Assembly (NCBI GenBank): GCA_037147415.1
Contig: JBAWVF010000074.1
Coordinates: 1-16,754 of the forward strand
DNA from: BOG-933 sp037147415
GTDB lineage: Bacteria; Pseudomonadota; Alphaproteobacteria; Azospirillales; Azospirillaceae
Reading direction: 5' to 3'
Length of the DNA stretch: 16,754 nucleotides
The notes beneath the pieces were generated by a model, which saw nothing but the letters and a program-made list of their open reading frames with translations, did not search any database and was not told where the DNA came from. Shown in pieces: positions 6,914 to 14,516 of the stretch. Positions within the stretch are counted from its first letter, which is position 1; each line of letters opens with the position of its first letter. A program made the translations under genes and the position numbers.

Positions 6914-7672
6914 ATGGCCATGGCGATCGACTCCCCGAGTCTGTCCGTTCTGCGCGTTGACGTTGCGCGCTATGCCGGTCTTTTTCACAACACGCCGCTT
7001 TTGGCGTCTTCCCCTGCCGGGCAGCCTTCGACCGATCGGCCGACGGCCGATGTGCCGCAAGTGCTGCGCTCAATGACCGAGGCGGAAAAACTCAGCCGTG
7101 CGGCGCGGTCGAAGGTTGCTGCCAACCGGCTGCAACAATTGATCAATCAGGCGAAGCTGCTGCGGTTGATGAGCACCGTTGATGCCAAGGCCAACGCCCG
7201 GCACGCTGCCGACTTGGCTCGCCAAATTGCCGCCGCCGTCAAAGATTACGAGGCCGGGGCCAAGGCGGCATCGGTCATGCCCGCCGCTCCGTCAGCCGAC
7301 GCGGAGGCCGGGGCCGGCTCCAAGGCGCTGAAAACCGAGGCCAATGCCGCAAGTGCCGAAGCGACTTCGGCGGCGGTGTCCGGAACCCCCGCCACTGCGG
7401 GTAACACTGCCGATGAAAAATCCTTGTTCGGGCAGGTCAGGGCGACTCTGGCCTCGTTGCGTGGGGTAACCGAGCACGCTTTACGTGTGGCCCGCAGGAA
7501 ACACAAGCCAGCCGATGTTAATCAATCGGAACAAGAACTGTCTGAAATTAAAAAGGCCAATCAACAGGCCGAAGCAGCGTTGCATGAAGTTGAAGACCAC
7601 GGCGGCGGTGAGAGCAGTGCCGGCGGTCCTTCTCAAGTGTCGGCGACCGCTTCACTTAACATTATGGCCTGA
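6914..7672 (+). CDS. Hypothetical Ala-rich coiled-coil protein
   Basis: I do not recognise this 252-residue protein. ATG 6914 is supported by GGAAGG at 6903-6908, five bases upstream. It has no signal peptide or membrane span and contains neither Cys nor Trp. Residues about 50-115 are predicted helical and charged (KLSRAARSKVAANRLQQL region), consistent with a coiled coil. Residues about 116-166 are a low-complexity Ala/Ser/Thr linker. Residues about 170-228 are a second helical segment with a basic patch (RVARRKHK, 191-198) followed by Glu/Gln/Lys heptad-like sequence. The Gly/Ser-rich end finishes SLNIMA. It looks like a soluble, elongated scaffold or binding protein. Its stop lies 21 bp inside convergent xerC. 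Confidence 0.75.
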   Translation: MAMAIDSPSLSVLRVDVARYAGLFHNTPLLASSPAGQPSTDRPTADVPQVLRSMTEAEKLSRAARSKVAANRLQQLINQAKLLRLMSTVDAKANARHAADLARQIAAAVKDYEAGAKAASVMPAAPSADAEAGAGSKALKTEANAASAEATSAAVSGTPATAGNTADEKSLFGQVRATLASLRGVTEHALRVARRKHKPADVNQSEQELSEIKKANQQAEAALHEVEDHGGGESSAGGPSQVSATASLNIMA

Positions 7673-8623
7673 ACGCGCTCGCGGGTGCGATTTATTGTAA
7701 ATCTCCATCAGGCGCTTGTCATCGACCTCCGTGTACCGTTGTGTCGTTTTTAGAGAAGAATGGCCAAGCAAGTCCTGGATGGTGCGCAAATCCGCGCCGT
7801 GATTAAGCAGATGCGTGGCGAAGCTGTGGCGCAACGCATGGGGCGTGACGTTGTCGGGCAGGCGAAGCCACACACGCAAAACGCGCATAGCGCGTTGGGC
7901 CACCCCGGGGTTGAGTCGCCCGCCTTGTACGCCGACAAAGAGCGGGTCATCTCCGGCGCTACGGAAGGGACAGGCGGACAGATAGTCGGTTAGCGCCGCC
8001 GTTACCACCGGCAGTACTGGAACGATGCGCTGTTTGCTGCCCTTTCCGGTTATAACCAGGGTTCTAACGCCGGTTCCGGCGGGAACCTGGCAATAATTAA
8101 GGCTCAGCGCCTCATTAATTCGTAAGCCGCAGCCATAGAGCAGGGTGAATAGCGCCAAATCACGCTTGCCGATCCACTGATCGTCGGGAACCAGCGGCGC
8201 CGTTATCAGTAATTCGGCCGTCGTGTCTTCGGTCAAAGGGCGCGGTAAGGGGCGCTTAAGCCGGGGCGGGCTGACCAGTCCGATCGCGGCATTGTGCAAC
8301 CGGCCGCTGCGGTCAAGCCACCGAAACAGATTGCGTACGCCCGCCAAGTTGCGTGACCGGCTCGAGGCGACTAACCCGTCCGTGGCGCGTTGCGCCAACC
8401 ATGCTCTGAAGTCGCTGAGTTGAGCATCAGCCAGATCGGCCAACCCCGGCAAGCGTCCGTGATACTCGGTCATAAAGCCGAGAAAAGTGTAAACGTCGTG
8501 AAGATAAGCCTCAAGCGTGTGCGGAGAGACATGCCGCTCGGCAGTAAGGTAAAGGCGCCAAGGCTCCAAGACTTCGAGTAAGTCGGGCGCAGCCTGTGGT
8601 CCCGGTATTGCGCCGGCCGCCAT
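7652..8623 (-). CDS. xerC: Tyrosine recombinase XerC
   Basis: This site-specific recombinase most likely resolves chromosome dimers at dif with a XerD partner. The 323 residues show an N-terminal SAM-like DNA-binding domain (about 15-105; LYLTAERHVSPHTLEAYLHD) and a C-terminal catalytic domain. Catalytic residues are complete: Arg168 (GLRINEAL), Lys194 (TGKGSKQRIVP), His262 and Arg265 (HALRHSFATHLL), His288 (LLGHSSLKTTQRYTEV) and nucleophile Tyr297. Length and lack of phage or integron neighbours fit housekeeping XerC better than a mobile-element integrase, and the XerC-versus-XerD choice rests on this overall look. It starts 14 bp after the stop of the upstream 569-residue gene on the same strand, so the two are probably an operon. 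Confidence 0.88.
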   Translation of the reverse strand: MAAGAIPGPQAAPDLLEVLEPWRLYLTAERHVSPHTLEAYLHDVYTFLGFMTEYHGRLPGLADLADAQLSDFRAWLAQRATDGLVASSRSRNLAGVRNLFRWLDRSGRLHNAAIGLVSPPRLKRPLPRPLTEDTTAELLITAPLVPDDQWIGKRDLALFTLLYGCGLRINEALSLNYCQVPAGTGVRTLVITGKGSKQRIVPVLPVVTAALTDYLSACPFRSAGDDPLFVGVQGGRLNPGVAQRAMRVLRVWLRLPDNVTPHALRHSFATHLLNHGADLRTIQDLLGHSSLKTTQRYTEVDDKRLMEIYNKSHPRARSGHNVK

Positions 8624-8637
8624 GGCAGAACGCCTTT

Positions 8638-10347
8638 TCAGCTTGTCCTGTCACCGGCGAGGAAGGCCTTAACCTTGAGCAGAATATCTTTTACCTCGGC
8701 ATCGCTCCGGAAGCGTTGCTTGAACGCCGGCAGGAATTTCGGATTGCGGAATTCGCGGCTAATCGATTCAACCGCCAATGTGCGGGCCTTGCCGTCAACC
8801 AGTTGAATGCCGGAACACACCTTAAACAGCAGCGATATCCGTTCCGCATAGCTCCGGTTGGGAGCCTGCAAAATATCGGTTTTGAAGATGTCGAGCAAAG
8901 CGTTGTCAACCGCCCCCAACATTTCACTGCGGGTCATATCATCAATCGGAGCGGCAACCAGCGCTCGTTGTACGTCGGCCAACAAACCGACAGCAGCCAA
9001 GCGATTGCTGGCTTCCCGCATGCAAATGCGGACCAGATCATCGGGCGGCATTACTGCGCGGAAATGACGGAAAACCGTGGCCTTGTTAAACGGACCCGGT
9101 GCCAATTGTGCCAGCCGGCTCAACACGCTCAGCTTTTCAGTAACTTTCTGTGCAACCCCGATGGATTCGGAAATGCCCTGGATGGTCAGGGAGCGCGCAC
9201 AGCGGGCAACCATGGCATCGGCGACTTCCTCGTCTTTAATCAGGGCTTGCGCACTCTCATTAAGCTGGCGAATGATTGTGTTGAGGCCTTCGAGTTCCTG
9301 CATTAATGACCGCCCCTGTAGTAAGGGCTGACGGCTGACCACTTCGCGCAGGAAGCGTCGACGTAAGGTCGAGCGCGTGCGCGGCATCAGGCCTTCGTTC
9401 ATCAAGGCATTGACTGCGTTCACTCCACGCGGCAGAGAGCCCGCGGCGGGCTTGAAAGTTCCACCATACAAGCTGGCAACGGTACACATGGCGGTGACGC
9501 GATCGCCACCTTCTTCAAGTAATTCGCGAAAAGGCCCGGCCATCGAAAAGATGTCGGCGGCCTGAGCATCAAGGATTTTCAGGTGCCGCCGCTCGCAAGC
9601 GGCCTCATTCAGCTGACCGAGCCGGTCGAGTTTCTCCAACCAGTTCTTGGCGTCAAGCAGATAAGCGGCAACGGCGCGCTGGATATGATAGCCAACCAAC
9701 TCTACGCCAAATTGTTGCTCAAACTGTGCATAGACTGAAACAAAAGAGCCGGGCTCCAACTTCGGAACTTTGGCATTTATAGCATCGTTCCGGAGTTGCA
9801 GAACCAATTGACTCCATAGCGACATCATATCCTTGAATAAGGTCGCCGCCGATATTTTTCCGGTTTGGGCCAGTTGGATCGCGATCTTTTGAAATACGCC
9901 TTGCAATACGGTGCCGGCGCTGTCCAGATCGATCGCGTGCTTTTCCGAGTGGATTAGTTCAAGTGTTGTTACGCGCTTGTCTTCCAAATAGCGGCTGAGT
10001 TGCGCTCGCAACTCATCACGGCCGCGCTCACGGAAGAAATCGCTGACTAGACGCCAACAGAACTGAACCCCGATTTCGACGGCCTGAGCCATCGGGTCCG
10101 GTTCGGCAACATCGCCGATCAAGCGCTTAAAGATGACAACGCTGTCGGTGAAATCATAGTCAACATAGTACTCGTTACGAACGAGCCTGACCCCGTCAAC
10201 AGTTCCGTCCGAATATAGTTTTTCCGCCGCGGCCAAACCTTCGGAACGGTAGTCGGTTGAACTCAACCGATACCACATTTGCTCTCGGAACGAGTGCAAC
10301 TCATAGCTAATGCGGATTTCGCCGACGGTTTCGGGGTCGGAATTCAC
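8638..10347 (-). CDS. Large soluble protein of unknown function, upstream of xerC
   Basis: I do not recognise this 569-residue protein. The start codon is GTG (10347), with AAGG about eight bases upstream; the next Met is residue 24. There is no signal peptide and no membrane span. Residues about 1-80 look strand-rich and aromatic (ISYELHSF, EYYVDYDFTDSVVIFKRL). From about 85 to the end it is almost entirely predicted helix with repeated amphipathic segments, which could be an alpha-solenoid-like fold; this is inference only. Six Cys are scattered without a metal-site pattern. It has normal coding character and is probably co-transcribed with xerC (14-bp gap), so it is a real gene rather than a shadow frame. 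GC is lower than in recJ or gatB (three 60-base rows counted: 43, 55 and 60 percent). Confidence 0.8.
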   Translation of the reverse strand: MNSDPETVGEIRISYELHSFREQMWYRLSSTDYRSEGLAAAEKLYSDGTVDGVRLVRNEYYVDYDFTDSVVIFKRLIGDVAEPDPMAQAVEIGVQFCWRLVSDFFRERGRDELRAQLSRYLEDKRVTTLELIHSEKHAIDLDSAGTVLQGVFQKIAIQLAQTGKISAATLFKDMMSLWSQLVLQLRNDAINAKVPKLEPGSFVSVYAQFEQQFGVELVGYHIQRAVAAYLLDAKNWLEKLDRLGQLNEAACERRHLKILDAQAADIFSMAGPFRELLEEGGDRVTAMCTVASLYGGTFKPAAGSLPRGVNAVNALMNEGLMPRTRSTLRRRFLREVVSRQPLLQGRSLMQELEGLNTIIRQLNESAQALIKDEEVADAMVARCARSLTIQGISESIGVAQKVTEKLSVLSRLAQLAPGPFNKATVFRHFRAVMPPDDLVRICMREASNRLAAVGLLADVQRALVAAPIDDMTRSEMLGAVDNALLDIFKTDILQAPNRSYAERISLLFKVCSGIQLVDGKARTLAVESISREFRNPKFLPAFKQRFRSDAEVKDILLKVKAFLAGDRTS

Positions 10348-10616
10348 GGGTTAAACCTTACGCTGACTTACCCTTGTTCAACTGTGGCCGGTCGAGAACG
10401 GCTCCCCGTGCGGCAGCAAACCGACATCGGGAGGCATCGAACGACGCCCGCGAAGTGTTATAAACCAACCGACCGCGAAAGCACCACATATTTTAGATGC
10501 GAGCCGTGCATTTACTCCATCCATCACAATTAACGTAGACCCCGCAAGCCGGAAAACAATGCGCGGCGCTTCCTGCTCTGTGGTGTGTCTGGATGCCTGT
10601 TTGCGTTGGGCTGGCT
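10348..10616. other. Intergenic region upstream of the 569-residue gene
   Basis: This 269-bp gap lies between the start of the unknown xerC-linked gene and the stop of the hemerythrin gene, both on the minus strand. It should hold the promoter of the unknown gene and the transcript end of hemerythrin. I see no convincing promoter pair, terminator hairpin, RNA gene or mobile-element end in it. Base composition changes from GC-rich near 10400 to AT-rich around 10480-10550. Confidence 0.5.
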
Positions 10617-11081
10617 TCAGGATACAGATTCATACTTGATTTTCATCAAATCATGTGGGTGTGATTTGTAAAATTCGCCAAACTCCATGTCTTCACGTGA
10701 AATATGATCAGCCAGCCATTCTGACACAAAAGCCCTGATTTCCAAAATTATATCAAGTGAACCTCTTTCATAGTGGTCAATTAGACCTGAAAGCTTTTGA
10801 ATAAACTGCCAGTGTTTGACCACATGCTCCGCACAATTCGGGTACTTTATTTTTTGCATTAATAATTCTTCGTGGCTAAAATGCTCTTGGCTATAATCCG
10901 CAAGTGCACACAAAACTTCTCCGATAAATGATTCGCGCTTATCGAATTCTATCGAACCATTAAGTCGTTGGGCGATGCTAAATAATAATTTGTGCTCACG
11001 GTCAATGTCAGGATGGCCGATCAACAACCGGTCATTCCATTCCATGATCGGGTGCAGTGTATCCGCGCTTTCGTTTGTCAT
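10617..11081 (-). CDS. Bacteriohemerythrin
   Basis: This is a 154-residue single-domain hemerythrin, a four-helix bundle holding a non-heme di-iron site that binds O2 reversibly. Proposed roles in bacteria are oxygen storage, delivery or sensing. All seven usual ligands are present with family spacing: His30 (IDREH), His67 and Glu71 (HFSHE), His86 and His90 (HVVKH), His126 and Asp131 (HISRED). The N-terminal MEWNDRLLIGHPDID motif is also typical. ATG 11081 is chosen because the fold begins directly after it; an in-frame start at 11342 would add 87 unrelated residues reading into gatB. The gene is strikingly AT-rich against its neighbours (33 and 38 percent GC in two rows counted), suggesting acquisition by transfer. 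It diverges from gatB. Confidence 0.92.
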   Translation of the reverse strand: MTNESADTLHPIMEWNDRLLIGHPDIDREHKLLFSIAQRLNGSIEFDKRESFIGEVLCALADYSQEHFSHEELLMQKIKYPNCAEHVVKHWQFIQKLSGLIDHYERGSLDIILEIRAFVSEWLADHISREDMEFGEFYKSHPHDLMKIKYESVS

Positions 11082-11106
11082 GATTATGCCCGATATTGCT
11101 CTAAAG

Positions 11107-11135
11107 AGTTTATTAATTTTATTGTGAAATTGCAA
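11107..11135 (-). promoter_or_regulatory. Candidate sigma70-type promoter for hemerythrin
   Basis: On the minus strand TTGCAA (11130-11135) and TAAACT (11107-11112) are separated by exactly 17 bp, about 25 bp before the hemerythrin ATG. Each hexamer matches four of six consensus bases. The surrounding AT-rich sequence makes chance matches likely. Confidence 0.35.
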
Positions 11136-11221
11136 GGTGTTTCCGGTCTGATTGCCCCGGGCCGTGATGTGAATGACACGGTGGAGAGAAGGGCGCGGCG
11201 GCGTGAAGGCTCGGGGTGGCC

Positions 11222-11249
11222 TTGCCCTCGCGCTCCGCTGTGTTATGAT
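11222..11249 (+). promoter_or_regulatory. Candidate sigma70-type promoter for gatB
   Basis: TTGCCC (11222-11227) and TATGAT (11244-11249) are separated by 16 bp, with the -10 box matching five of six consensus bases. A start about seven bases further would leave a leader of roughly 27 nt before the gatB ATG at 11283. This is the clearest promoter-like pair in the window. Confidence 0.5.
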
Positions 11250-11282
11250 GCCTGCATCCGACGAGTTAACAAGAGCGCAAGC

Positions 11283-12734
11283 ATGTCTTATATCCAGGGC
11301 GAAACCGGCGATTGGGAAATCGTAATCGGACTTGAGGTGCACGCTCAGGTCACTTCGAAGGCCAAGCTGTTCAGCGGTTCAGATACGACTTTCGGTGCCG
11401 AGCCGAACAGTCAGGTCAGCTTCGTCGATGCCGCCTTTCCGGGCATGCTGCCCGTGATCAACGACTACTGCGTTGAACAGGCGGTGCGGACCGGCCTCGG
11501 ACTGCGCGCTGAAATCAATCATTTCTCCGTGTTCGACCGTAAGAATTACTTTTATGCCGATCTGCCGGCCGGGTATCAAATCAGCCAATACTTGCAGCCG
11601 ATCGTCGGCAAGGGTGAATTGGTTCTGGATATGGCGGACGGCAGCAGCCGCACCGTCGGCATTACCCGGTTGCATCTGGAGATGGATGCCGGCAAGAGTC
11701 TGCATGATCAACACCCGAGCAAGACTTATGTCGACCTTAACCGGTCGGGTGTCGCGCTGATGGAAATCGTGTCGGAACCGGATATGCGCAATTCGGAAGA
11801 GGCCGGGGCGTATTTGCGCAAGCTGCGCACGATTCTGCGCTATCTCGGGACTTGTGACGGCAACATGGAGGAAGGCTCCATGCGCTGCGATTGCAATGTT
11901 TCGGTGCGTCGGCCCGGCGGCCCTCTGGGTACCCGGACCGAAACTAAGAACGTTAACTCGATTCGCTTCGTGATGGCTGCGATCGAATATGAATCTCGCC
12001 GCCAGATTGAAATTATTGAAGAAGGCGGCACGGTAAAGCAGGAAACCCGGCTCTGGGATACCGGAAAGGGGATTACCCGCGCAATGCGCAGCAAGGAGGA
12101 AGCGCACGACTACCGCTATTTCCCCGATCCCGATTTGTTGCCATTGGTGCTGGATCCGGCTCGGGTTCAGGCGATCAAGGCGACGCTGCCCGAATTGCCC
12201 GACGACAAAAAAGCGCGCTTTCTTGCCGATTACAAGCTGTCGGCCTATGACGCTGGCGTGCTGGTGGCCGAGCAGATCAAGGCCGATTTCTATGAAGCGG
12301 TGGCCAAGGGCCGTGACCCCAAACTGGCCGCCAACTGGGTCACCGGCGATTTATTCGGCGCTCTGAATAAGGTCGGCAAGGACGTTACCGAAAGCCCGGT
12401 CGGTGCCGAGGCGCTCGGCGGTTTGATTGATTTGATTGCGGATAACACGATCTCCGGCCGCATCGCCAAAGAAGTGTTTGAGGAGATGTTCGCCACCGGA
12501 AAGTCGGCCGCGGCCATCGTCGAGGAAAAGGGGCTTCGCCAAGTCACCGATACCGGGGCGATTGAAACGGCAATCGACGCCGTCCTTGCCGCCAATGCCG
12601 CCAAGGTTGCCGAGTATCGTAGCGGCAAGGATAAGCTGTTCGGCTTCTTTGTCGGTCAGACCATGAAGGCGACGGCCGGCAAGGCTAATCCGGCTCTGGT
12701 CAATGATATCCTGAAAAAGAAGCTCGACGGGTGA
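11283..12734 (+). CDS. gatB: Asp/Glu-tRNA(Asn/Gln) amidotransferase subunit B
   Basis: GatB is the kinase/transamidase subunit of the GatCAB complex that converts Glu-tRNA(Gln) and Asp-tRNA(Asn) to the Gln and Asn forms, using ammonia delivered from GatA. The 483-residue length is typical. Signatures are GLEVHAQV (16-23), YADLPAGYQISQY (91-103), HLEMDAGKSLHD (131-142), DLNRSGVALMEIVSEPD (151-167), CDGNMEEGSMRCDCNVSVR (191-209), RTETKNVNS (218-226) and DYRYFPDPDLLP (276-287). A Yqey-type helical tail domain follows to FVGQTMKATAGKANP near the end. ATG 11283 is chosen because the conserved N-terminus begins there; an in-frame start at 10992 would add 97 residues reading antisense through hemerythrin. 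gatC and gatA, often directly upstream, are absent here. Confidence 0.96.
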   Translation: MSYIQGETGDWEIVIGLEVHAQVTSKAKLFSGSDTTFGAEPNSQVSFVDAAFPGMLPVINDYCVEQAVRTGLGLRAEINHFSVFDRKNYFYADLPAGYQISQYLQPIVGKGELVLDMADGSSRTVGITRLHLEMDAGKSLHDQHPSKTYVDLNRSGVALMEIVSEPDMRNSEEAGAYLRKLRTILRYLGTCDGNMEEGSMRCDCNVSVRRPGGPLGTRTETKNVNSIRFVMAAIEYESRRQIEIIEEGGTVKQETRLWDTGKGITRAMRSKEEAHDYRYFPDPDLLPLVLDPARVQAIKATLPELPDDKKARFLADYKLSAYDAGVLVAEQIKADFYEAVAKGRDPKLAANWVTGDLFGALNKVGKDVTESPVGAEALGGLIDLIADNTISGRIAKEVFEEMFATGKSAAAIVEEKGLRQVTDTGAIETAIDAVLAANAAKVAEYRSGKDKLFGFFVGQTMKATAGKANPALVNDILKKKLDG

Positions 12735-12784
12735 ACCGGTTCGGGGGCTGAATCTGTTCGGAGGCACGGCGACGCCTTTCCGGC

Positions 12785-12848
12785 ACGCAAAGCGTTCGGG
12801 GCGGGAACGGGGAGGGTGCGTCGTGCGCCCCCGTCCCGCCCCTTGCGT
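12785..12848. terminator. Long GC-rich hairpin downstream of gatB
   Basis: GGGGCGGGA (12798-12806) pairs perfectly with TCCCGCCCC (12834-12842). Then CGGGG (12808-12812) pairs with CCCCG (12829-12833) after a one-base bulge. An outer ACGCAA/TTGCGT pair (12785-12790, 12843-12848) extends the stem across a 7-nt left-side bulge. It begins 50 bp after the gatB stop and is followed by a short TTT only, so it is a probable but not textbook intrinsic terminator. Confidence 0.55.
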
Positions 12849-13099
12849 TTCAGGTCGCTATTGAGCAGTCCATTGCTTGCACAAAATAAGAGCATATTGT
12901 TTGTTTTCGTGCACTACCGCATAGTATTAGGGCAGTAGTGTAAAGCAGTAGTGCTAAGATTGTCACAATACCGTCTCCACAATCAAAGATCGGTTGTTTT
13001 CACCTTGCCTCGATCGGGGGGGCAGGGTCTTATTGTGGTCATGAGATTTTGATGGATCGTCGAGTTATCTCGGCAACTTGTTTTAAAAGGATGTCACCC
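12849..13099 (+). promoter_or_regulatory. AT-rich leader region of the porin gene with short repeats
   Basis: The stretch between the gatB hairpin and the porin start is clearly AT-richer than its flanks and should hold the porin promoter. It contains a 13-bp near-tandem repeat, GCAGTAGTGTAAA (12932-12944) and GCAGTAGTGCTAA (12945-12957). An inverted partner GCACTAC (12911-12917) matches GTAGTGC at 12948-12954. These could be regulator binding half-sites. Weak promoter-like hexamers occur (TTGTTT at 12897-12902, for example) but no pair is convincing. The ribosome site AAAAGG lies at 13085-13090. Confidence 0.5.
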
Positions 13100-14422
13100 A
13101 TGAAAAATTCGATGCTTGCGGGCTGCGCCGCCATTGCATTTGCCGGATTGTGCGGAACCGCCGCCGCCGATACCGCGCCGGGCAAGTTCGACATTAAGCT
13201 GGGGGGCGATGCCAGCTTTACGGCCGGGTATGTCAGTCAGAATACGACTCCGCTGGCGACCGACAAGCTGAGTGCGACCGACTTTACCAACCGCTTCCGG
13301 CTTCAGGTGACCCCGACCGCTAAAGCCGATAACGGTATGGAATATGGCGCTAATCTGCGGGTTCGCACTTGGCTGGGCAACGGGGTGGTCGATGCCGATC
13401 AGGCCTATGTTTTCACCGGCGGCACCTTCGGTCGGATCGAGGCCGGTGTCACTCCCGGTCCGAACAGCCAGTATGGCGTGGCCGCCCCGAGCGGCTTCGG
13501 CACCGGCGGCGTCCTCGGCGACTGGAGCGACGGTCCGAGCATGGTGCCGTTCACAGGAAGCTGGCTGGTCAACCAGAATGGCTATGTCGGCGCGACCTTC
13601 GGCAGCGAATTCAACTTCATCACCAACAATAACTGGGCAACCAAGGTTAACTATTTCACCCCGCGCTTCTTCGGCAGCGATGACAAGACCGGCCTGATGG
13701 GCATGGTGTCGTACACGCCTCAGAATCTGAGTGTCGGCACTGCTGTCAGCCGGACTGACCGGATCGCCCCGACCAATTGGCTGACCAACGACAGCGCCTG
13801 CGGCTATGCCCCGGCCTCGAACGGTTCCACTGCGCTCCAGGGCTGCAACTGGAAGAATATCATCGAGGCCGGACTGCGCTATGACGGTACTTTTAGTGGC
13901 GTCACGGTTTCGGGCAGCTTCGGTTACGAGCACGGCGACGCCCCGATCCCGACCACGCTGGGTGCCACCCGGTTCAATGACCTGGACGCGCTTCAGGTTG
14001 GTTTCCAGGTCGGCTATGCCGGCTTCCTGGTCGGCGGTAGCTATTTGGATGCCGGCAAGTCGGGCTATACCAAGAGTGCGACCGCTGGTTCGCTCGGGGT
14101 TACCCGCAACACGACCGCTCAGTCCGCGTTTACCGCCGGTATTTCTTATGAAACCGGCCCGGTCGTGGTCGGCTTTAATTATGCCCATGGTGAAGATGCC
14201 GGGGATATGTCTTTGAGAGGGTCACGGACCGTTGACCTCTACTCGGTCGGGGCGACCTATACTTTGGCGCCCGGTTTGACCACCTCGCTTGAGTATTTGC
14301 GCAGCACAAGCAACAATCAGACCGGGTTCACCACCACCTCGACCGATTATATCGGCGCGAACGGTAAGACCGGCAGCGGCGACGCCGACCTGATCCTGTG
14401 GAAGAACGTGGTCACTTTCTAA
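13100..14422 (+). CDS. Outer-membrane porin
   Basis: This is a 440-residue beta-barrel porin of the alphaproteobacterial general-porin type, forming a diffusion channel in the outer membrane. A signal peptide spans residues 1-23 (MKNSMLAGCAAIAFAGLCG then TAAA, cleavage before DTAPG). The mature protein alternates amphipathic strands and Gly/Asn-rich loops. QAYVFTGGTFGRIEAG resembles the strand and loop signature of this porin group. The chain ends ILWKNVVTF with the C-terminal Phe recognised by the barrel assembly machinery. Two Cys (234 and 249) flank a 14-residue segment and may form a loop disulfide. ATG 13100 is chosen because it leads straight into the signal peptide and AAAAGG lies nine bases before it; ATG 13091 and 13049 are less likely. 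Substrate selectivity cannot be read. Confidence 0.85.
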   Translation: MKNSMLAGCAAIAFAGLCGTAAADTAPGKFDIKLGGDASFTAGYVSQNTTPLATDKLSATDFTNRFRLQVTPTAKADNGMEYGANLRVRTWLGNGVVDADQAYVFTGGTFGRIEAGVTPGPNSQYGVAAPSGFGTGGVLGDWSDGPSMVPFTGSWLVNQNGYVGATFGSEFNFITNNNWATKVNYFTPRFFGSDDKTGLMGMVSYTPQNLSVGTAVSRTDRIAPTNWLTNDSACGYAPASNGSTALQGCNWKNIIEAGLRYDGTFSGVTVSGSFGYEHGDAPIPTTLGATRFNDLDALQVGFQVGYAGFLVGGSYLDAGKSGYTKSATAGSLGVTRNTTAQSAFTAGISYETGPVVVGFNYAHGEDAGDMSLRGSRTVDLYSVGATYTLAPGLTTSLEYLRSTSNNQTGFTTTSTDYIGANGKTGSGDADLILWKNVVTF

Positions 14423-14435
14423 GCTGTATTCGTAA

Positions 14436-14465
14436 TTCACCGTTCCGCGTCGGCGGGGCGGTGAA
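14436..14465. terminator. Imperfect hairpin downstream of the porin gene
   Basis: TTCACCG (14436-14442) pairs with CGGTGAA (14459-14465), and inside it CCGC (14445-14448) pairs with GCGG (14453-14456) around a GTCG loop. The hairpin starts 14 bp after the porin stop. There is no T-run, so it is a candidate terminator or mRNA 3'-end stabiliser for an abundant transcript. Confidence 0.4.
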
Positions 14466-14516
14466 AGCGAAATCAGAGCGTGCAAGAGGCTCGTTACTTG
14501 GTTAATACGGGCCATC

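Noticed and set aside
7652..8623. Integrase of a mobile element
   Set aside because: The recombinase has the length and motif set of housekeeping XerC. No tRNA attachment site, flanking repeats, phage genes or integron features are visible.
8596..9306. 236-codon open frame on the plus strand
   Set aside because: It runs antisense to the xerC-linked gene, which has continuous coding across 569 codons and operon-like spacing. The plus frame starts inside xerC and has no ribosome site or domain.
10348..10616. Remnant insertion sequence or small RNA gene
   Set aside because: The region's composition changes and it lacks a gene, but I found no terminal inverted repeats, target duplication, transposase fragments or stable RNA fold.
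10992..11282. N-terminal extension of gatB by 97 codons
   Set aside because: It reads antisense through the hemerythrin start and precedes the conserved GatB N-terminus at 11283, and the gatB promoter candidate lies inside it.
11082..11342. N-terminal extension of hemerythrin by 87 codons
   Set aside because: It would overlap the start of gatB and shows no similarity to hemerythrin sensory domains.
13094..14188. 364-codon open frame on the minus strand
   Set aside because: It is antisense to the porin, which has a signal peptide, strand pattern and terminal Phe. The opposite frame shows no recognisable features.
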